64,000 bases of DNA, taken from the NCBI GenBank assembly GCA_963971535.1, contig OZ020589.1, positions 91,556,136-91,620,135 on the forward strand. The letters run 5' to 3'. Numbering within the stretch: position 1 is the first letter of the stretch; each line of letters starts with the position of its first letter. Of this stretch, positions 11,201 to 19,735 are shown in pieces. A program made the translations under genes and the position numbers. Source of the stretch: Notolepis coatsorum. Taxonomy: Eukaryota > Chordata > Actinopteri > Aulopiformes > Paralepididae. The notes under the pieces are model-generated. The model had not been told where the DNA came from, did no database searches, and worked only from the letters and a program-made list of their open reading frames with translations.

Positions 11201-11442
11201 TGGTCCCCCCCGTGAGCTGAGTCAGTTTCGTTTGAACCCACTGGGGTCTCTACTGGCAGGGTCGCCAAGTCGATAGGATTGGACATGCTTAGACTATCCG
11301 CTTTATCCGTATTTAACGTCTGTTTAGATAAGCTAGGGGGTAGAACGAAAGCGAATTCCTCCAGATATGGAGGTGGCTGACGTTTGCGCTGCGGGCGTTC
11401 TAGCTTAGGAGAGCCGCTTGGGGAGTGTTCACCGCTGGCCAT
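8278..11442 (-). CDS. BEL/Pao gag with protease-like end
   Basis: The 1054-residue frame starts at ATG (MASGEHSPSGSPKL), 41 bases inside the primer-binding site. The N-terminal third carries a Glu/Arg-rich coiled-coil repeat, variants of LSEREHSAVERERLRAQQ repeated about ten times (roughly residues 165-330). A gag-like core follows (TPTFPDFTREDRAQYTEL, VERILEKLPPARQERF). Zinc knuckles come next (CQYCEKEHWLSQC, CFRCARSHMAAEC, CSKCDGAH). The C-terminal part has YAVLDDGSEKTLL, matching the retropepsin-like protease of this family. Gag packages element RNA into particles and the protease would process it. The repeat makes this gag unusually long. Confidence 0.88.
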   Translation of the reverse strand: MASGEHSPSGSPKLERPQRKRQPPPYLEEFAFVLPPSLSKQTLNTDKADSLSMSNPIDLATLPVETPVGSNETDSAHGGDQVGHDMTIPPDSVTGIDPGALQDKESAPGIEPDTQPREENRAQEIDLGARHENRSPTSPVSTRSPPSVSSPSEADQILAQALIATLTASTERDRLQAKTLSEREHSATERERLHAQLQAQALSEREHSAVERERLRAQQLSEREHSAVERERLRAQQLSEREHSAMERERLQAQQMSEREQRERLQAQQVSEREHSAAERERLHAQLQAQALSERKHSATERERFQAQQRSEDDRIRLEERRLQTEENIERDRANAQRDAANAQREAERDRLQAQMIEQLIARATPPLSARSSRRSSRQGSRAPSPTRQSDPGPGQQEEPVYVSDPPPRPVHTRPSQREEPAYVAERLTRRLQDLEEEEEECQAHQQQRTLDQEAQYSPDFSPESLHYKPPTQLTGEFDVQSAPRNSTWGPGLWYPPSTNPRPHVRGDSPRRPLPLRSPMCQPSMASYLGTPTFPDFTREDRAQYTELRMCLETMMSDVPDESYKYAILLKHLKVPRAHNIALAYSNSSTPYPAALVALDQRYGRIWDYVIQEIRDIDRLPPAKDNRALDDLSIKVQSLVGMLGSQKEKGRYELYANSNVERILEKLPPARQERFRRQRDHRDPDGPEPSLLDLAAFLAREVSSLRLDTFVWSGSSPRDGPRRSNDNRRSVTVMHQAESVPQHKNHSTPPTKGKWKIVCQYCEKEHWLSQCDTFKKLTADEVSQWIKANRRCFRCARSHMAAECRLKKKCSKCDGAHLEVLHDRNEKKPVPPSSSRVNVMYIDPAKSGSSRVLLKVVRVILSYEDKVMDTYAVLDDGSEKTLLLASAAARLGLRGSEETMTIRTIRRDLKTIKGENVSFTIAAVGQPEKQYSITNAFTSHDIGLSQYTYPIPKLMEKYVHLRQLPIPLIDDATPTLLIGSDHAHLIVPTDRVHIGPRGCPAAVETRLGWTLQGPLSGSSNRPTATRCLHSRINEEDTTLLQHVERLWTLEFKFL
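10500..10950 (-). repeat. Coiled-coil-coding tandem repeat in gag
   Basis: Repeats of about 54-60 bp encode the heptad-like block LSEREHSAVERERLRAQQ and its variants (QAQALSEREHS, QMSEREQ). Similar spacing across neighbouring units suggests expansion by unequal exchange or slippage. Long Glu/Arg helices probably support multimerisation of Gag; this is inference. Confidence 0.75.
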
Positions 11443-11482
11443 GGTTAATATTAATATTATATTAAATATTACACCGATACCC

Positions 11483-11499
11483 TCCGGCTCGACGGACCA
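11483..11499 (-). promoter_or_regulatory. Primer-binding site, complementary to tRNA-Tyr
   Basis: On the + strand the 17-mer tccggctcgacggacca lies two bases inside the 5' LTR end. As I recall vertebrate tRNA-Tyr, its 3' end reads TCCGGCTCGAAGGACCA, so this differs at one position. It would prime minus-strand synthesis. The position right next to the LTR supports the LTR boundary at 11502. Confidence 0.7.
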
Positions 11500-11501
11500 A
11501 T

Positions 11502-12073
11502 TGTAACTGAGGGGTTACAAAACCCTGACTGTATTAAAGATTGTGATAGATTAAACCACTGCTAGTTATGTACTTTAATTACTGGCCAAACAGTACATCA
11601 AATATAGATGGTGAACACCCACAAGAACACGGCATTGACACAGAATTACTATTGGAGGGTAATTTATTATTATTAGGCAACGTTAGGTTACAGAATGAGA
11701 ATTAGGGTCGCGCTTGTATGGCGAAGAATATACGTAAAGTCAGTCAAGAGCATAAGTCACTAAGAATAGCAGGAATCCTACGATGGGTCTAAGCTGACGC
11801 CACCTGTTGTATAGTAGCAATTATATAGGGCAACACCGGTACCAACTGGAGACATGGGTTCCCTCCGGGGTGTAAGGCCTGGAGGGTAGAGGAATGTTCG
11901 GGTACTCCGTCTGATTCAATGGGGAATAAAGAGACTCCAGGTACAGGAGTCGGTGCTTGTACTCCCTTGATCAGCAGCAAAAGCAATAGTTGTAATCCAA
12001 GATGCTCGACAGCATTGACGACAGCTAGCCAGCCCCGTCCACGAGGCGGGCCCGAGTGGTAATCCTCACGAGG
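11502..12073 (-). repeat. 5' LTR of BEL/Pao, first part
   Basis: It matches 4008-4579 of the 3' LTR with few changes. It is cut by the PLE at the 13-14-bp target taatcctcacgagg (12060-12073) and resumes after that target is repeated at 17848-17861. Confidence 0.88.
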
Positions 12074-12290
12074 TGTCAAGTTAGACCGCGCTCTCAAGAT
12101 ACGACACTGGGTGCTGAAATCCCATTAAGTATTATATAAAAGAAGCAGTGAAGCCAGACCAGCACTCTCAGGTTCAAAATTTAATGGCAGCCTGAAACAA
12201 ACATGTTTCGGAAATATGTATTCCTTCTTCAGTGTTATAGCTTGCAATGGACTTGCAGTCAAGATAATGGTTATATACACACACGTGGTT
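12074..12290 (-). repeat. PLE terminal repeat, left copy
   Basis: The same sequence recurs in the same orientation at 15853-16061, and in inverted orientation (lacking its outer 63 bases) at about 17698-17847. This is the pseudo-LTR arrangement of Penelope elements. It holds the possible hammerhead core described at 17744-17777. Confidence 0.85.
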
Positions 12291-12647
12291 AATTACACAC
12301 AGGTGGTTAATGATTTGGCAGGAAATGACATCACAGCGCAGGTGTGCCTGAGTCTATTGGTCCTCAATGACAAAAGAAAAGACCTATCAAAATAGAGTCT
12401 GTTAGTAAATACAAATTATACAAATATACCATGTATAAAAGACATATAAAAAGACATAAAAAACACAAAAGCAAAAGCAAAAATTGCATTACATTACCAT
12501 ACCAGAAACTTGCTATGTAACATGCCCATAGTTTATAGGGCTAATTTAGCCCCTATACTTTTTTCTTTTTTCTTTTAAGCATCAAAGGATAAACATACCT
12601 CTTGGAGGAAACAACCACTTGGATTAAACCATATAGATAAAAGGTAC

Positions 12648-14993
12648 TTAAAGGAAACAGGTTAAAACGTTCTCTTCATTCATTCCTCTAGGTTCTATGC
12701 AATCAAACAGGTGGATATAATAACATTCCCGTTGTAACAGTAACTTATGTCTGTCTCCCCCTCTCGCGGGCCTGTGGACTAACTCAAGTCCCATATATCT
12801 GAGATCGTTAACGGTATGTTTACACCTGGAAAAGTGTCTAGCTACTGACGACTTTATATCTGAATTTCTCACTGAACACTTATGTTCACTGATTCTTGTT
12901 TTAAAGGCTCTGGTTGTCTTCCCCACATAAGAAAAATCACACAGGCATTTTAGTAGATACACCAGATTGGCTGAATTACACGTGATACGCCCTTTAACAG
13001 GTATTTTTTTGTTCGTTTTCGGGTGCGTGTAAAATTTCTCTTTGATCATGCCTTGACACTGTACACAGGCTTGACATGGAAAATTTCCATCAGGGATATT
13101 AGACAAAAAATGTGTAGGTTTCCTTACGGGCAAGTCGGTTTTAACTAATAGGTTGGATAAATTCGCTTGTCTTTTATAAAAGTAATTAGGCGAATGTTGA
13201 AACGCTGTCCCTATTATTGGATCCGACTGTAGAATATGCCAATATTTATTGACAATGCTCCGTATGCCTTTCGTAATGGGGCTAAAAGTGGACACGAAAG
13301 ATACTTTGTCTGTGTTTTCTTTTTTCTTTTTGGGGATAAACAACGAGGCCCTATCAATCAGCTTGGTTTTATTCAGGGCTTTACGTGTCAAATCGACACT
13401 ATAGCCTCTGTCATGAAAACTGCTTCTTAGAACTTCTGCTTGTGCAGTAAATCTATCTTCAGTGTCGCAAATTCTCCTATAACGGAGTATTTGGCTGAAA
13501 GGTAGACTATTTTTCAAGGCAGGAGTGTGGTAACTGGAATAATGTAAGAATGAGTTACGGTCTGTCTCCTTTTTGAAGACCTCTGTATGTAAAGAAATAC
13601 CATCCGGGGCTTTCTTGATCAAAACATCTAGGAAAGGTAAAGTATGTATATCAGACTTTAATGTAAACTTTATAGTTTCTCTGCAGGTGTTCAAGTACTC
13701 AAGGAAGGCATCAAGATCAGACGATGTACCAGACCAAATAAAGAACATATCATCGATATATCTCATATAGGATTTGACGAATTTCTCAAACGGGTTATTA
13801 TTAAAAATGTGGTCAGACTCATACTTGGACATGTACAGATTGGCTAGGTTCACAGCGGCTGGGGAGCCCATGCTGAGGCCTCTGTTCTGCAAGTAGTATT
13901 TATCTTGGAATCTAAAATAATTCCGAGTTAGTACTAGGTCGGCTAGATTAACTAGCGCTTCTGTGGAGGGGAGTAATTCCTCTCTCGAGTTTAGATAAAA
14001 ACTCAGTGCGTCCAGCGCGTCAGCATGTGGAATGCTGGGGTATAAACTGACTACGTCTATGGTAACTAATAAGTCCAAGGGACTAATATTACAGGTCGAA
14101 AGTTTGTTCAAAAATGTAGTAGTGTCTTTCAAATAACCACGCTGAGAAGAGGCCAAATCCTTAATATGCGAGTCAACAAATTGCGAGATTTTTTCTGTAG
14201 CGGAACCTATACCAGAGACGATCGGTCGACCAGGAGGGTTAACCAGATCCTTATGGATCTTCGGTAAAGTGTAAATAATAGGCGTAACTGGGTACTCTAC
14301 GAACATAAACTTAAATTCATTTTCTGTAATCACCTCTGCCAATCTAAGGCTTTTAAGGGTAGTCTTAATTTCCGCGGAAAATTTAAATACTGGGTCTGTA
14401 TTTAAAAGGGTATAAACCTCAATATCGTTCAATTGTCTATTGATCTCGGATACATACAAACTCTTATTTTGGAGCACGATTCCGGAACCTTTATCGGCTT
14501 TCCTAAAAATTAAATCATCGTTCTTAATAAGATCCTTGAGAGCTGCTGACTCTGATTCTAATAAATTAGGGTAAAGGTGGGCTTTGTGACTGGTTTCACA
14601 TAATTTAAGGACATCAAGTTGTACCAATCTGCAGAATGTCTCCACTGAGGGTGGGTTGAGATGAGGGGTAAACACGCTACGTGGTTTAAATACCTTTCTT
14701 TTGGAGCAAATGGTATCCGGCTCTGTTTCTGGCCTTTCATCAACATCATCACATATAGGCACATTTTCATTAGTAACATATTGAGTTCTCTTATCCAAAC
14801 CTCTGGCATAAAATGCTCTTAACTTAATGTTTCTAAAAAACTTAAATAACTCAACTTTGGTGGTAAAGGAGTCCGCTTTCCGAGCCGGGACAAACGATAA
14901 ACCTTTAGAGAGGATATTGTGATGTGGGTCGCTCAAATGTGCGTCAGAAATGTTTACTATATTAGAATCAATGTTAGAATCAATGTTTATCAC
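12648..14993 (-). CDS. PLE ORF2: reverse transcriptase plus GIY-YIG nuclease
   Basis: The 781-residue frame carries a Penelope-type reverse transcriptase: VTPIIYTLPKIHKD, then DVVSLYPSIPHADAL with a catalytic Asp, then NRGLSMGSPAAVNLANLY, then the active-site block YMRYIDDMFFIW. The C-terminal 100 residues hold a GIY-YIG endonuclease: LVYLLKC and FSYVGKT form the GIY-YIG core, followed by Arg-bearing KTRISEH and a late Glu (LLQRECYYIH). A Cys cluster (CQACVQC) sits between them. RT copies the RNA at a nick made by the nuclease. The first listed codon is GTG overlapping the TGA of ORF1, so the real start is uncertain; a later ATG or translation coupled to ORF1 is possible. The frame looks whole. 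Confidence 0.92.
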   Translation of the reverse strand: MINIDSNIDSNIVNISDAHLSDPHHNILSKGLSFVPARKADSFTTKVELFKFFRNIKLRAFYARGLDKRTQYVTNENVPICDDVDERPETEPDTICSKRKVFKPRSVFTPHLNPPSVETFCRLVQLDVLKLCETSHKAHLYPNLLESESAALKDLIKNDDLIFRKADKGSGIVLQNKSLYVSEINRQLNDIEVYTLLNTDPVFKFSAEIKTTLKSLRLAEVITENEFKFMFVEYPVTPIIYTLPKIHKDLVNPPGRPIVSGIGSATEKISQFVDSHIKDLASSQRGYLKDTTTFLNKLSTCNISPLDLLVTIDVVSLYPSIPHADALDALSFYLNSREELLPSTEALVNLADLVLTRNYFRFQDKYYLQNRGLSMGSPAAVNLANLYMSKYESDHIFNNNPFEKFVKSYMRYIDDMFFIWSGTSSDLDAFLEYLNTCRETIKFTLKSDIHTLPFLDVLIKKAPDGISLHTEVFKKETDRNSFLHYSSYHTPALKNSLPFSQILRYRRICDTEDRFTAQAEVLRSSFHDRGYSVDLTRKALNKTKLIDRASLFIPKKKKENTDKVSFVSTFSPITKGIRSIVNKYWHILQSDPIIGTAFQHSPNYFYKRQANLSNLLVKTDLPVRKPTHFLSNIPDGNFPCQACVQCQGMIKEKFYTHPKTNKKIPVKGRITCNSANLVYLLKCLCDFSYVGKTTRAFKTRISEHKCSVRNSDIKSSVARHFSRCKHTVNDLRYMGLELVHRPARGGDRHKLLLQRECYYIHLFDCIEPRGMNEENVLTCFL

Positions 14994-15757
14994 CGGAACC
15001 GTGGATTTCTTTCTTTGGCTCCTCCTCGTCTTCCTACGGGATCCCTCGCCGGTCTGGGAGGGAGAGGAGCGTCCTGCTCTCCGCGAAAATTCGACTGGCT
15101 TCGAAGAGGGTATCTGCCTTGAGAGGGCGTCTCGTCTGAGCTCGCCGCTGTGGAGGAAGAATCAGAATGCCGTTGTTGGTCTCTAGGCTGCCAATTCTGC
15201 CTACGGTTCCTGGAGTGGGGATGATGGAGCCATGGATACACCATTTGCGTTGCGTAGTCTTGTTCATCTCTTCTCCTCTTAGCTCTCTTGTGCAGTTCGA
15301 TGTCCAATTTGTACTTGTCGAGCTTCTGGTGTACTGACTCGAGCATTTCGGTCAGCTGGTCAGGCGTTAAAACAGTTTTGATTTCAGCCTCTAACGAGGA
15401 AAGTTCAGCTCTGACCTTGGCTAATTTGGAGCCTTCGTTATCAATAATCAAGAGCATTAGATCCATGGAGCACTTGTCAAGGATCGAACACCACTTGTCA
15501 CAAAATTCAGGAGATTCTCTTCCTAGTGTGGGTTCCTTGGAGATACGCAGGCCCCTCGGAATGATGTCATCCTGCCAGTATTTGGTAAGGGTCGTACCAT
15601 GGAGCAGGGTACGTGTCTCTCTCTGCCGTAGTCTGGAAAGAGACAAGGCCAGTGCCTCTCTTCCTTTGGGTGGGGGTGCCGAACTCTCTGGCACTGGAAA
15701 TAAGCGACATATTCTGTCGCTATCCACTTTGGAATAAGCGTAGCCTTTGTTCTCCAT
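14990..15757 (-). CDS. PLE ORF1, coiled-coil and basic protein
   Basis: The 255-residue frame starts MENKGYAYSKVDSDRICRLF. It has a predicted helical middle (LRQRETRTLLHGTTL; SKLAKVRAELSSLEAEIKTV; LTEMLESVHQKLDKYKLDIE) and a strongly basic C-terminal part (HKRAKRRRDEQ, HPHSRNRRQNWQPR, GRRGGAKERNPR). It reads in the same direction as ORF2, and its stop overlaps the first codon of that frame. An RNA-binding or multimerising role beside the RT is plausible by analogy with other retroelements; I do not recognise a named domain. Some Penelope families carry such an upstream frame. Confidence 0.7.
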   Translation of the reverse strand: MENKGYAYSKVDSDRICRLFPVPESSAPPPKGREALALSLSRLRQRETRTLLHGTTLTKYWQDDIIPRGLRISKEPTLGRESPEFCDKWCSILDKCSMDLMLLIIDNEGSKLAKVRAELSSLEAEIKTVLTPDQLTEMLESVHQKLDKYKLDIELHKRAKRRRDEQDYATQMVYPWLHHPHSRNRRQNWQPRDQQRHSDSSSTAASSDETPSQGRYPLRSQSNFRGEQDAPLPPRPARDPVGRRGGAKERNPRFR

Positions 15758-15852
15758 TTTTCAGCGTAAGCTGCTAAATATGTAAAAAAAGAGAAAAAAC
15801 TAAGGATTGGAGCCGCTGGTCTCAAAAGCTACCAGGGTAGCTATGAATCAAA

Positions 15853-16061
15853 TGTCAAGTTAGACCGCGCTCTCAAGATACGACACTGGGTGCTGAAATC
15901 CCATTAAGTATTATATAAAAGAAGCAGTGAAGCCAGACCAGCACTCTCAGGTTCAAAATTTAATGGCAGCCTGAAACAAACATGTTTCGGAAATATGTAT
16001 TCCTTCTTCAGTGTTATAGCTTGCAATGGACTTGCAGTCAAGATAATGGTTATATACACAC
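15853..16061 (-). repeat. PLE terminal repeat, middle copy
   Basis: It is nearly identical to 12074-12288 and in the same orientation, lying upstream of ORF1 of the - strand copy. At about 16061 it joins the inverted partial copy; only a few bases (ac) are shared at the join, so the junction looks like end joining or template switching. Confidence 0.85.
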
Positions 16062-17340
16062 TCGGAATTATTTTAGATTCCAAGATAAATACTACTTGCA
16101 GAACAGAGGCCTCAGCATGGGCTCCCCAGCCGCTGTGAACCTAGCCAATCTGTACATGTCCAAGTATGAGTCTGACCACATTTTTAATAATAACCCGTTT
16201 GAGAAATTCGTCAAATCCTATATGAGATATATCGATGATATGTTCTTTATTTGGTCTGGTACATCGTCTGATCTTGATGCCTTCCTTGAGTACTTGAACA
16301 CCTGCAGAGAAACTATAAAGTTTACATTAAAGTCTGATATACATACTTTACCTTTCCTAGATGTTTTGATCAAGAAAGCCCCGGATGGTATTTCTTTACA
16401 TACAGAGGTCTTCAAAAAGGAGACAGACCGTAACTCATTCTTACATTATTCCAGTTACCACACTCCTGCCTTGAAAAATAGTCTACCTTTCAGCCAAATA
16501 CTCCGTTATAGGAGAATTTGCGACACTGAAGATAGATTTACTGCACAAGCAGAAGTTCTAAGAAGCAGTTTTCATGACAGAGGCTATAGTGTCGATTTGA
16601 CACGTAAAGCCCTGAATAAAACCAAGCTGATTGATAGGGCCTCGTTGTTTATCCCCAAAAAGAAAAAAGAAAACACAGACAAAGTATCTTTCGTGTCCAC
16701 TTTTAGCCCCATTACGAAAGGCATACGGAGCATTGTCAATAAATATTGGCATATTCTACAGTCGGATCCAATAATAGGGACAGCGTTTCAACATTCGCCT
16801 AATTACTTTTATAAAAGACAAGCGAATTTATCCAACCTATTAGTTAAAACCGACTTGCCCGTAAGGAAACCTACACATTTTTTGTCTAATATCCCTGATG
16901 GAAATTTTCCATGTCAAGCCTGTGTACAGTGTCAAGGCATGATCAAAGAGAAATTTTACACGCACCCGAAAACGAACAAAAAAATACCTGTTAAAGGGCG
17001 TATCACGTGTAATTCAGCCAATCTGGTGTATCTACTAAAATGCCCGTGTGATTTTTCTTATGTGGGGAAGACAACCAGAGCCTTTAAAACAAGAATCAGT
17101 GAACATAAGTGTTCAGTGAGAAATTCAGATATAAAGTCGTCAGTAGCTAGACACTTTTCCAGGTGTAAACATACCGTTAACGATCTCAGATATATGGGAC
17201 TTGAGTTAGTCCACAGGCCCGCGAGAGGGGGAGACAGACATAAGTTACTGTTACAACGGGAATGTTATTATATCCACCTGTTTGATTGCATAGAACCTAG
17301 AGGAATGAATGAAGAGAACGTTTTAACCTGTTTCCTTTAA
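16062..17340 (+). CDS. PLE ORF2, 5'-truncated inverted copy
   Basis: The frame joins at TRNYFRFQDKYYLQNRGLSM and covers the second half of the reverse transcriptase (YIDD near 16230) through the GIY-YIG nuclease to the same stop. By eye only one residue differs from the - strand copy over about 420 residues (KCPCDF here, KCLCDF there). The upstream part of the open frame (from 15982) reads through terminal-repeat sequence and is not RT. It lacks the N-terminal half and so is unlikely to be active alone. Confidence 0.9.
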
Positions 17341-17743
17341 GTACCTTTTATCTATATGGTTTAATCCAAGTGGTTGTTTCCTCCAAGAGGTATGTTTATC
17401 CTTTGATGCTTAAAAGAAAAAAGAAAAAAGTATAGGGGCTAAATTAGCCCTATAAACTATGGGCATGTTACATAGCAAGTTTCTGGTATGGTAATGTAAT
17501 GCAATTTTTGCTTTTGCTTTTGTGTTTTTTATGTCTTTTTATATGTCTTTTATACATGGTATATTTGTATAATTTGTATTTACTAACAGACTCTATTTTG
17601 ATAGGTCTTTTCTTTTGTCATTGAGGACCAATAGACTCAGGCACACCTGCGCTGTGATGTCATTTCCTGCCAAATTAATTGTAGTGTAATTAACCACGTG
17701 TGTGTATATAACCATTATCTTGACTGCAAGTCCATTGCAAGCT

Positions 17744-17777
17744 ATAACACTGAAGAAGGAATACATATTTCCGAAAC
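17744..17777 (+). ncRNA. Possible hammerhead ribozyme core in PLE terminal repeat
   Basis: In the sense of the PLE, the bases CTGAAGA are followed by a short stem (GGAA with TTCC around tacata) and then GAAAC. This is the order of a hammerhead core: CUGANGA, stem II, GAAA. Terminal repeats of PLEs are known to carry hammerhead motifs. The same sequence lies inverted near 12210-12240 and 15990-16020. I could not convincingly fold stems I and III by eye, so cleavage activity is unproven. Confidence 0.4.
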
Positions 17778-17861
17778 ATGTTTGTTTCAGGCTGCCATTA
17801 AATTTTGAACCTGAGAGTGCTGGTCTGGCTTCACTGCTTCTTTTATATAATCCTCACGAGG

Positions 17862-18899
17862 TTAAATCCCAAACGATAGTGGAAATCAACGGTGCTCTTC
17901 TCCGGTAGTCACGTCCCAAATCAATATAATCCAACCAGGAATGGTTCTGCAATCGCCGGCGCCGATTCTCCTGTGTACATGTCCAACGGTTCTCGCCTAG
18001 GACTCCTCAGGTGTGGGCGACGTATTTAGGCCACACAGCCTGGATAAGTGCACTAGCTAAAGACACGACGAACCGGTGGGTAATGCTACACAAGGAAGAA
18101 CTGTGGCTGCACGATATACAATAAATGATCGACTATTGACTTCACATTAGATGAAATGAATGAATGAAAACTTTATTTAACAGATTGCAGAATGGGTACA
18201 ATACAGTACGGCTCAATACATACAATTGTTAAGGGGATGCAGACCTGAGAAAGACGTTTGTCTTGTTTCCATCAGGGTCCCCCATTTTCAATTCATATAG
18301 ACATATATGACATACATGACATACAGATAGTCAGTACTGCTACATCTATACATTTATGACATACCAGATTTGCAAATACAGTACTGTTTGTGATACAGAA
18401 GGAGTCAAGAAAAGGGAGTATATACATTTGACGTCGAAACTGTACACTGTACAGATTAAGTCGAACTCAACGTTACTTCATTAAACTCTGACACTTTAAC
18501 ATTCTATTCGCACGCGGTTCTCAATGCTCTATTTAGACGCAAGGTTGCTCACTTCACTGCACGTTGACTCGTGGTGAAGGTGGGTAAGGTTTAGGTAAAG
18601 TACTGCCGTTTACACCTGCGCCGTATTTATACTTAAGTGAATATCTAGTCCCAACCTCAGTCCTTGTCTTGTATTACTACGCAGACTCTGGGCATGTTCT
18701 GACATGCGTGCAGTTGTCTTTGAACTTGCCGTTGGGGGCTTGCGCGTTGGCGCCTGGGGGCGCTGTCCAATAGGAGAGCGAATATTACTCTGGTCTGTAC
18801 GCAGGTAAAGGGATATTCCGTGTATATATATAAATAATATACAAAGTATATCAAACGATACATATATATATATTCAGTTTAATCTGGCCATTCACAACA
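17862..18899 (-). repeat. 5' LTR of BEL/Pao, remaining part
   Basis: It continues the LTR after the PLE, matching 4580-5311 except for a 300-bp LINE tail at 18153-18452. It ends ttcacaaca, the TGTTGT terminus in the element's sense. Confidence 0.88.
18153..18452 (-). mobile_element. CATT-tailed LINE 3' end inserted in the LTR
   Basis: Compared with the intact LTR at 4868-4890, an extra 300 bp sits between two copies of agat (18149-18152, 18453-18456). On the - strand it ends with repeated CATT and carries the 3' untranslated blocks seen at 47640-47933. A short TSD and a simple tail at one end are the marks of a 5'-truncated LINE insertion. Confidence 0.85.
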
Positions 18900-18912
18900 C
18901 CATTGATTGATT

Positions 18913-19735
18913 TATGATAAAGAAAAGCAGGGTCCCCGACCCTCAAGAACCTTGGTGTTGTCCTCGACGACCAGTTGAACTTCTCTGGTCACATCGCAGC
19001 GACAACCAGAACCTGCAGATTCGTCCTGAGCAACGGCAGAAGGATCCGCCCCTTCCTGACAAAATAAGCCACCCAACTCCTCGTCCAATCAACAGTCATC
19101 TACCGCCTCGACTACTGCAACGCACTGCTTGCTAGCCTCGCGGCCACTGCCACCAAGCCTCTTCAACTCATTCAAACGCAGCGGCCCGCCTGATCTCAAA
19201 CCTACCGAAGTCGGCCCATGTCACCCCACTTCTTAGGGACCTGCACTGGCTCCCCATTGCTGCACAGATCCGCTTCAAGGGCTGCTCCCGCCTGCCTCTG
19301 GTCAATGGTTTCTTAACTACACACCCTCAAGAACCCTACGCTCTGCATCTTCTGGCCGCCTCAGACCTACTCCTATCCGAGCTCCGGGGGGGTCATCAAA
19401 GAGAAGTCGCCTATTCTCAGTCCTTGGCCCACAATGGTGGAATGAACTACCCACCCCAGTTAGCACAGCCGAAACCTGTCCAATCTATCACGGTCAACTA
19501 AAGACGCACTTAAACAATTATCTAAAATAAAAATAAAAATAAAAATCCAACCCTAACTAACCTTACTGTCATGCACTTGTCCTAATACACTAACCTACAC
19601 TGTAGCACTCAACACTTTGATGAACATTGTTACTCAGCTGATAAGAGTTGTGCCCTTCCTGATGACTTGTCGTACAGAACTTGTAAGTCGCTTTGGATAA
19701 AAGTGTCAGCTAATTGACTAAATGTAAATGACTAA
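18913..19735 (+). pseudogene. L2-like LINE, C-terminal RT region and 3' tail
   Basis: Translated in shifting frames, the stretch gives LGVVLDDQLNFSGHIAATTR, then YRLDYCNALLASLA, then HVTPLLRDLHWLPIAAQIRF, then FSVLGPQWWNELP. This is the familiar C-terminal part of L2/Maui-type fish LINEs. The 3' end (gtaagtcgctttggataaaa, then repeats of ctaaatgtaaatga) is the L2 tail that many tRNA-derived SINEs borrow. It is 5'-truncated, with several frameshifts and stops; an old dead copy. Confidence 0.85.

Larger units (their letters stand above)
12074..17847. mobile_element. Penelope-like element, head-to-head composite
   Basis: The target taatcctcacgagg is present on both sides (12060-12073, 17848-17861), so the block entered as one unit. 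The left part is a long - strand copy: terminal repeat, ORF2 and ORF1, then a second terminal repeat in the same orientation (15853-16061). The right part, from about 16062, is a 5'-truncated + strand copy of the RT and nuclease region with its own 3' end. Arms 12074-about 13925 and 16062-17847 are near-identical inverted repeats of about 1.8 kb; the right one lacks about 63 outermost bases. Direct and inverted partial copies are a known habit of PLEs. Near-identity of the arms suggests a recent event. Confidence 0.9.
4008..18899 (-). mobile_element. BEL/Pao LTR retrotransposon with nested PLE
   Basis: Two matching LTRs bound gag- and pol-derived frames on the - strand. The 3' LTR is 4008-5311. 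The 5' LTR is 11502-18899 and is split by a Penelope-like composite (12074-17847) and a LINE tail (18153-18452). The LTR ends are TGTTGT...GTTACA in the element's own sense. By eye the two LTRs differ at about 15-20 of 1300 positions, so the insertion is fairly young but not recent. The flanks ctatt and ccatt (4003-4007, 18900-18904) may be a diverged 5-bp TSD. The copy is broken in several places and its pol looks incomplete; treat it as a fossil. Confidence 0.88.

Noticed and set aside
9674-11215. Several + strand frames of 70-120 residues
   Set aside because: They are shadows of gag and its repeat on the opposite strand.
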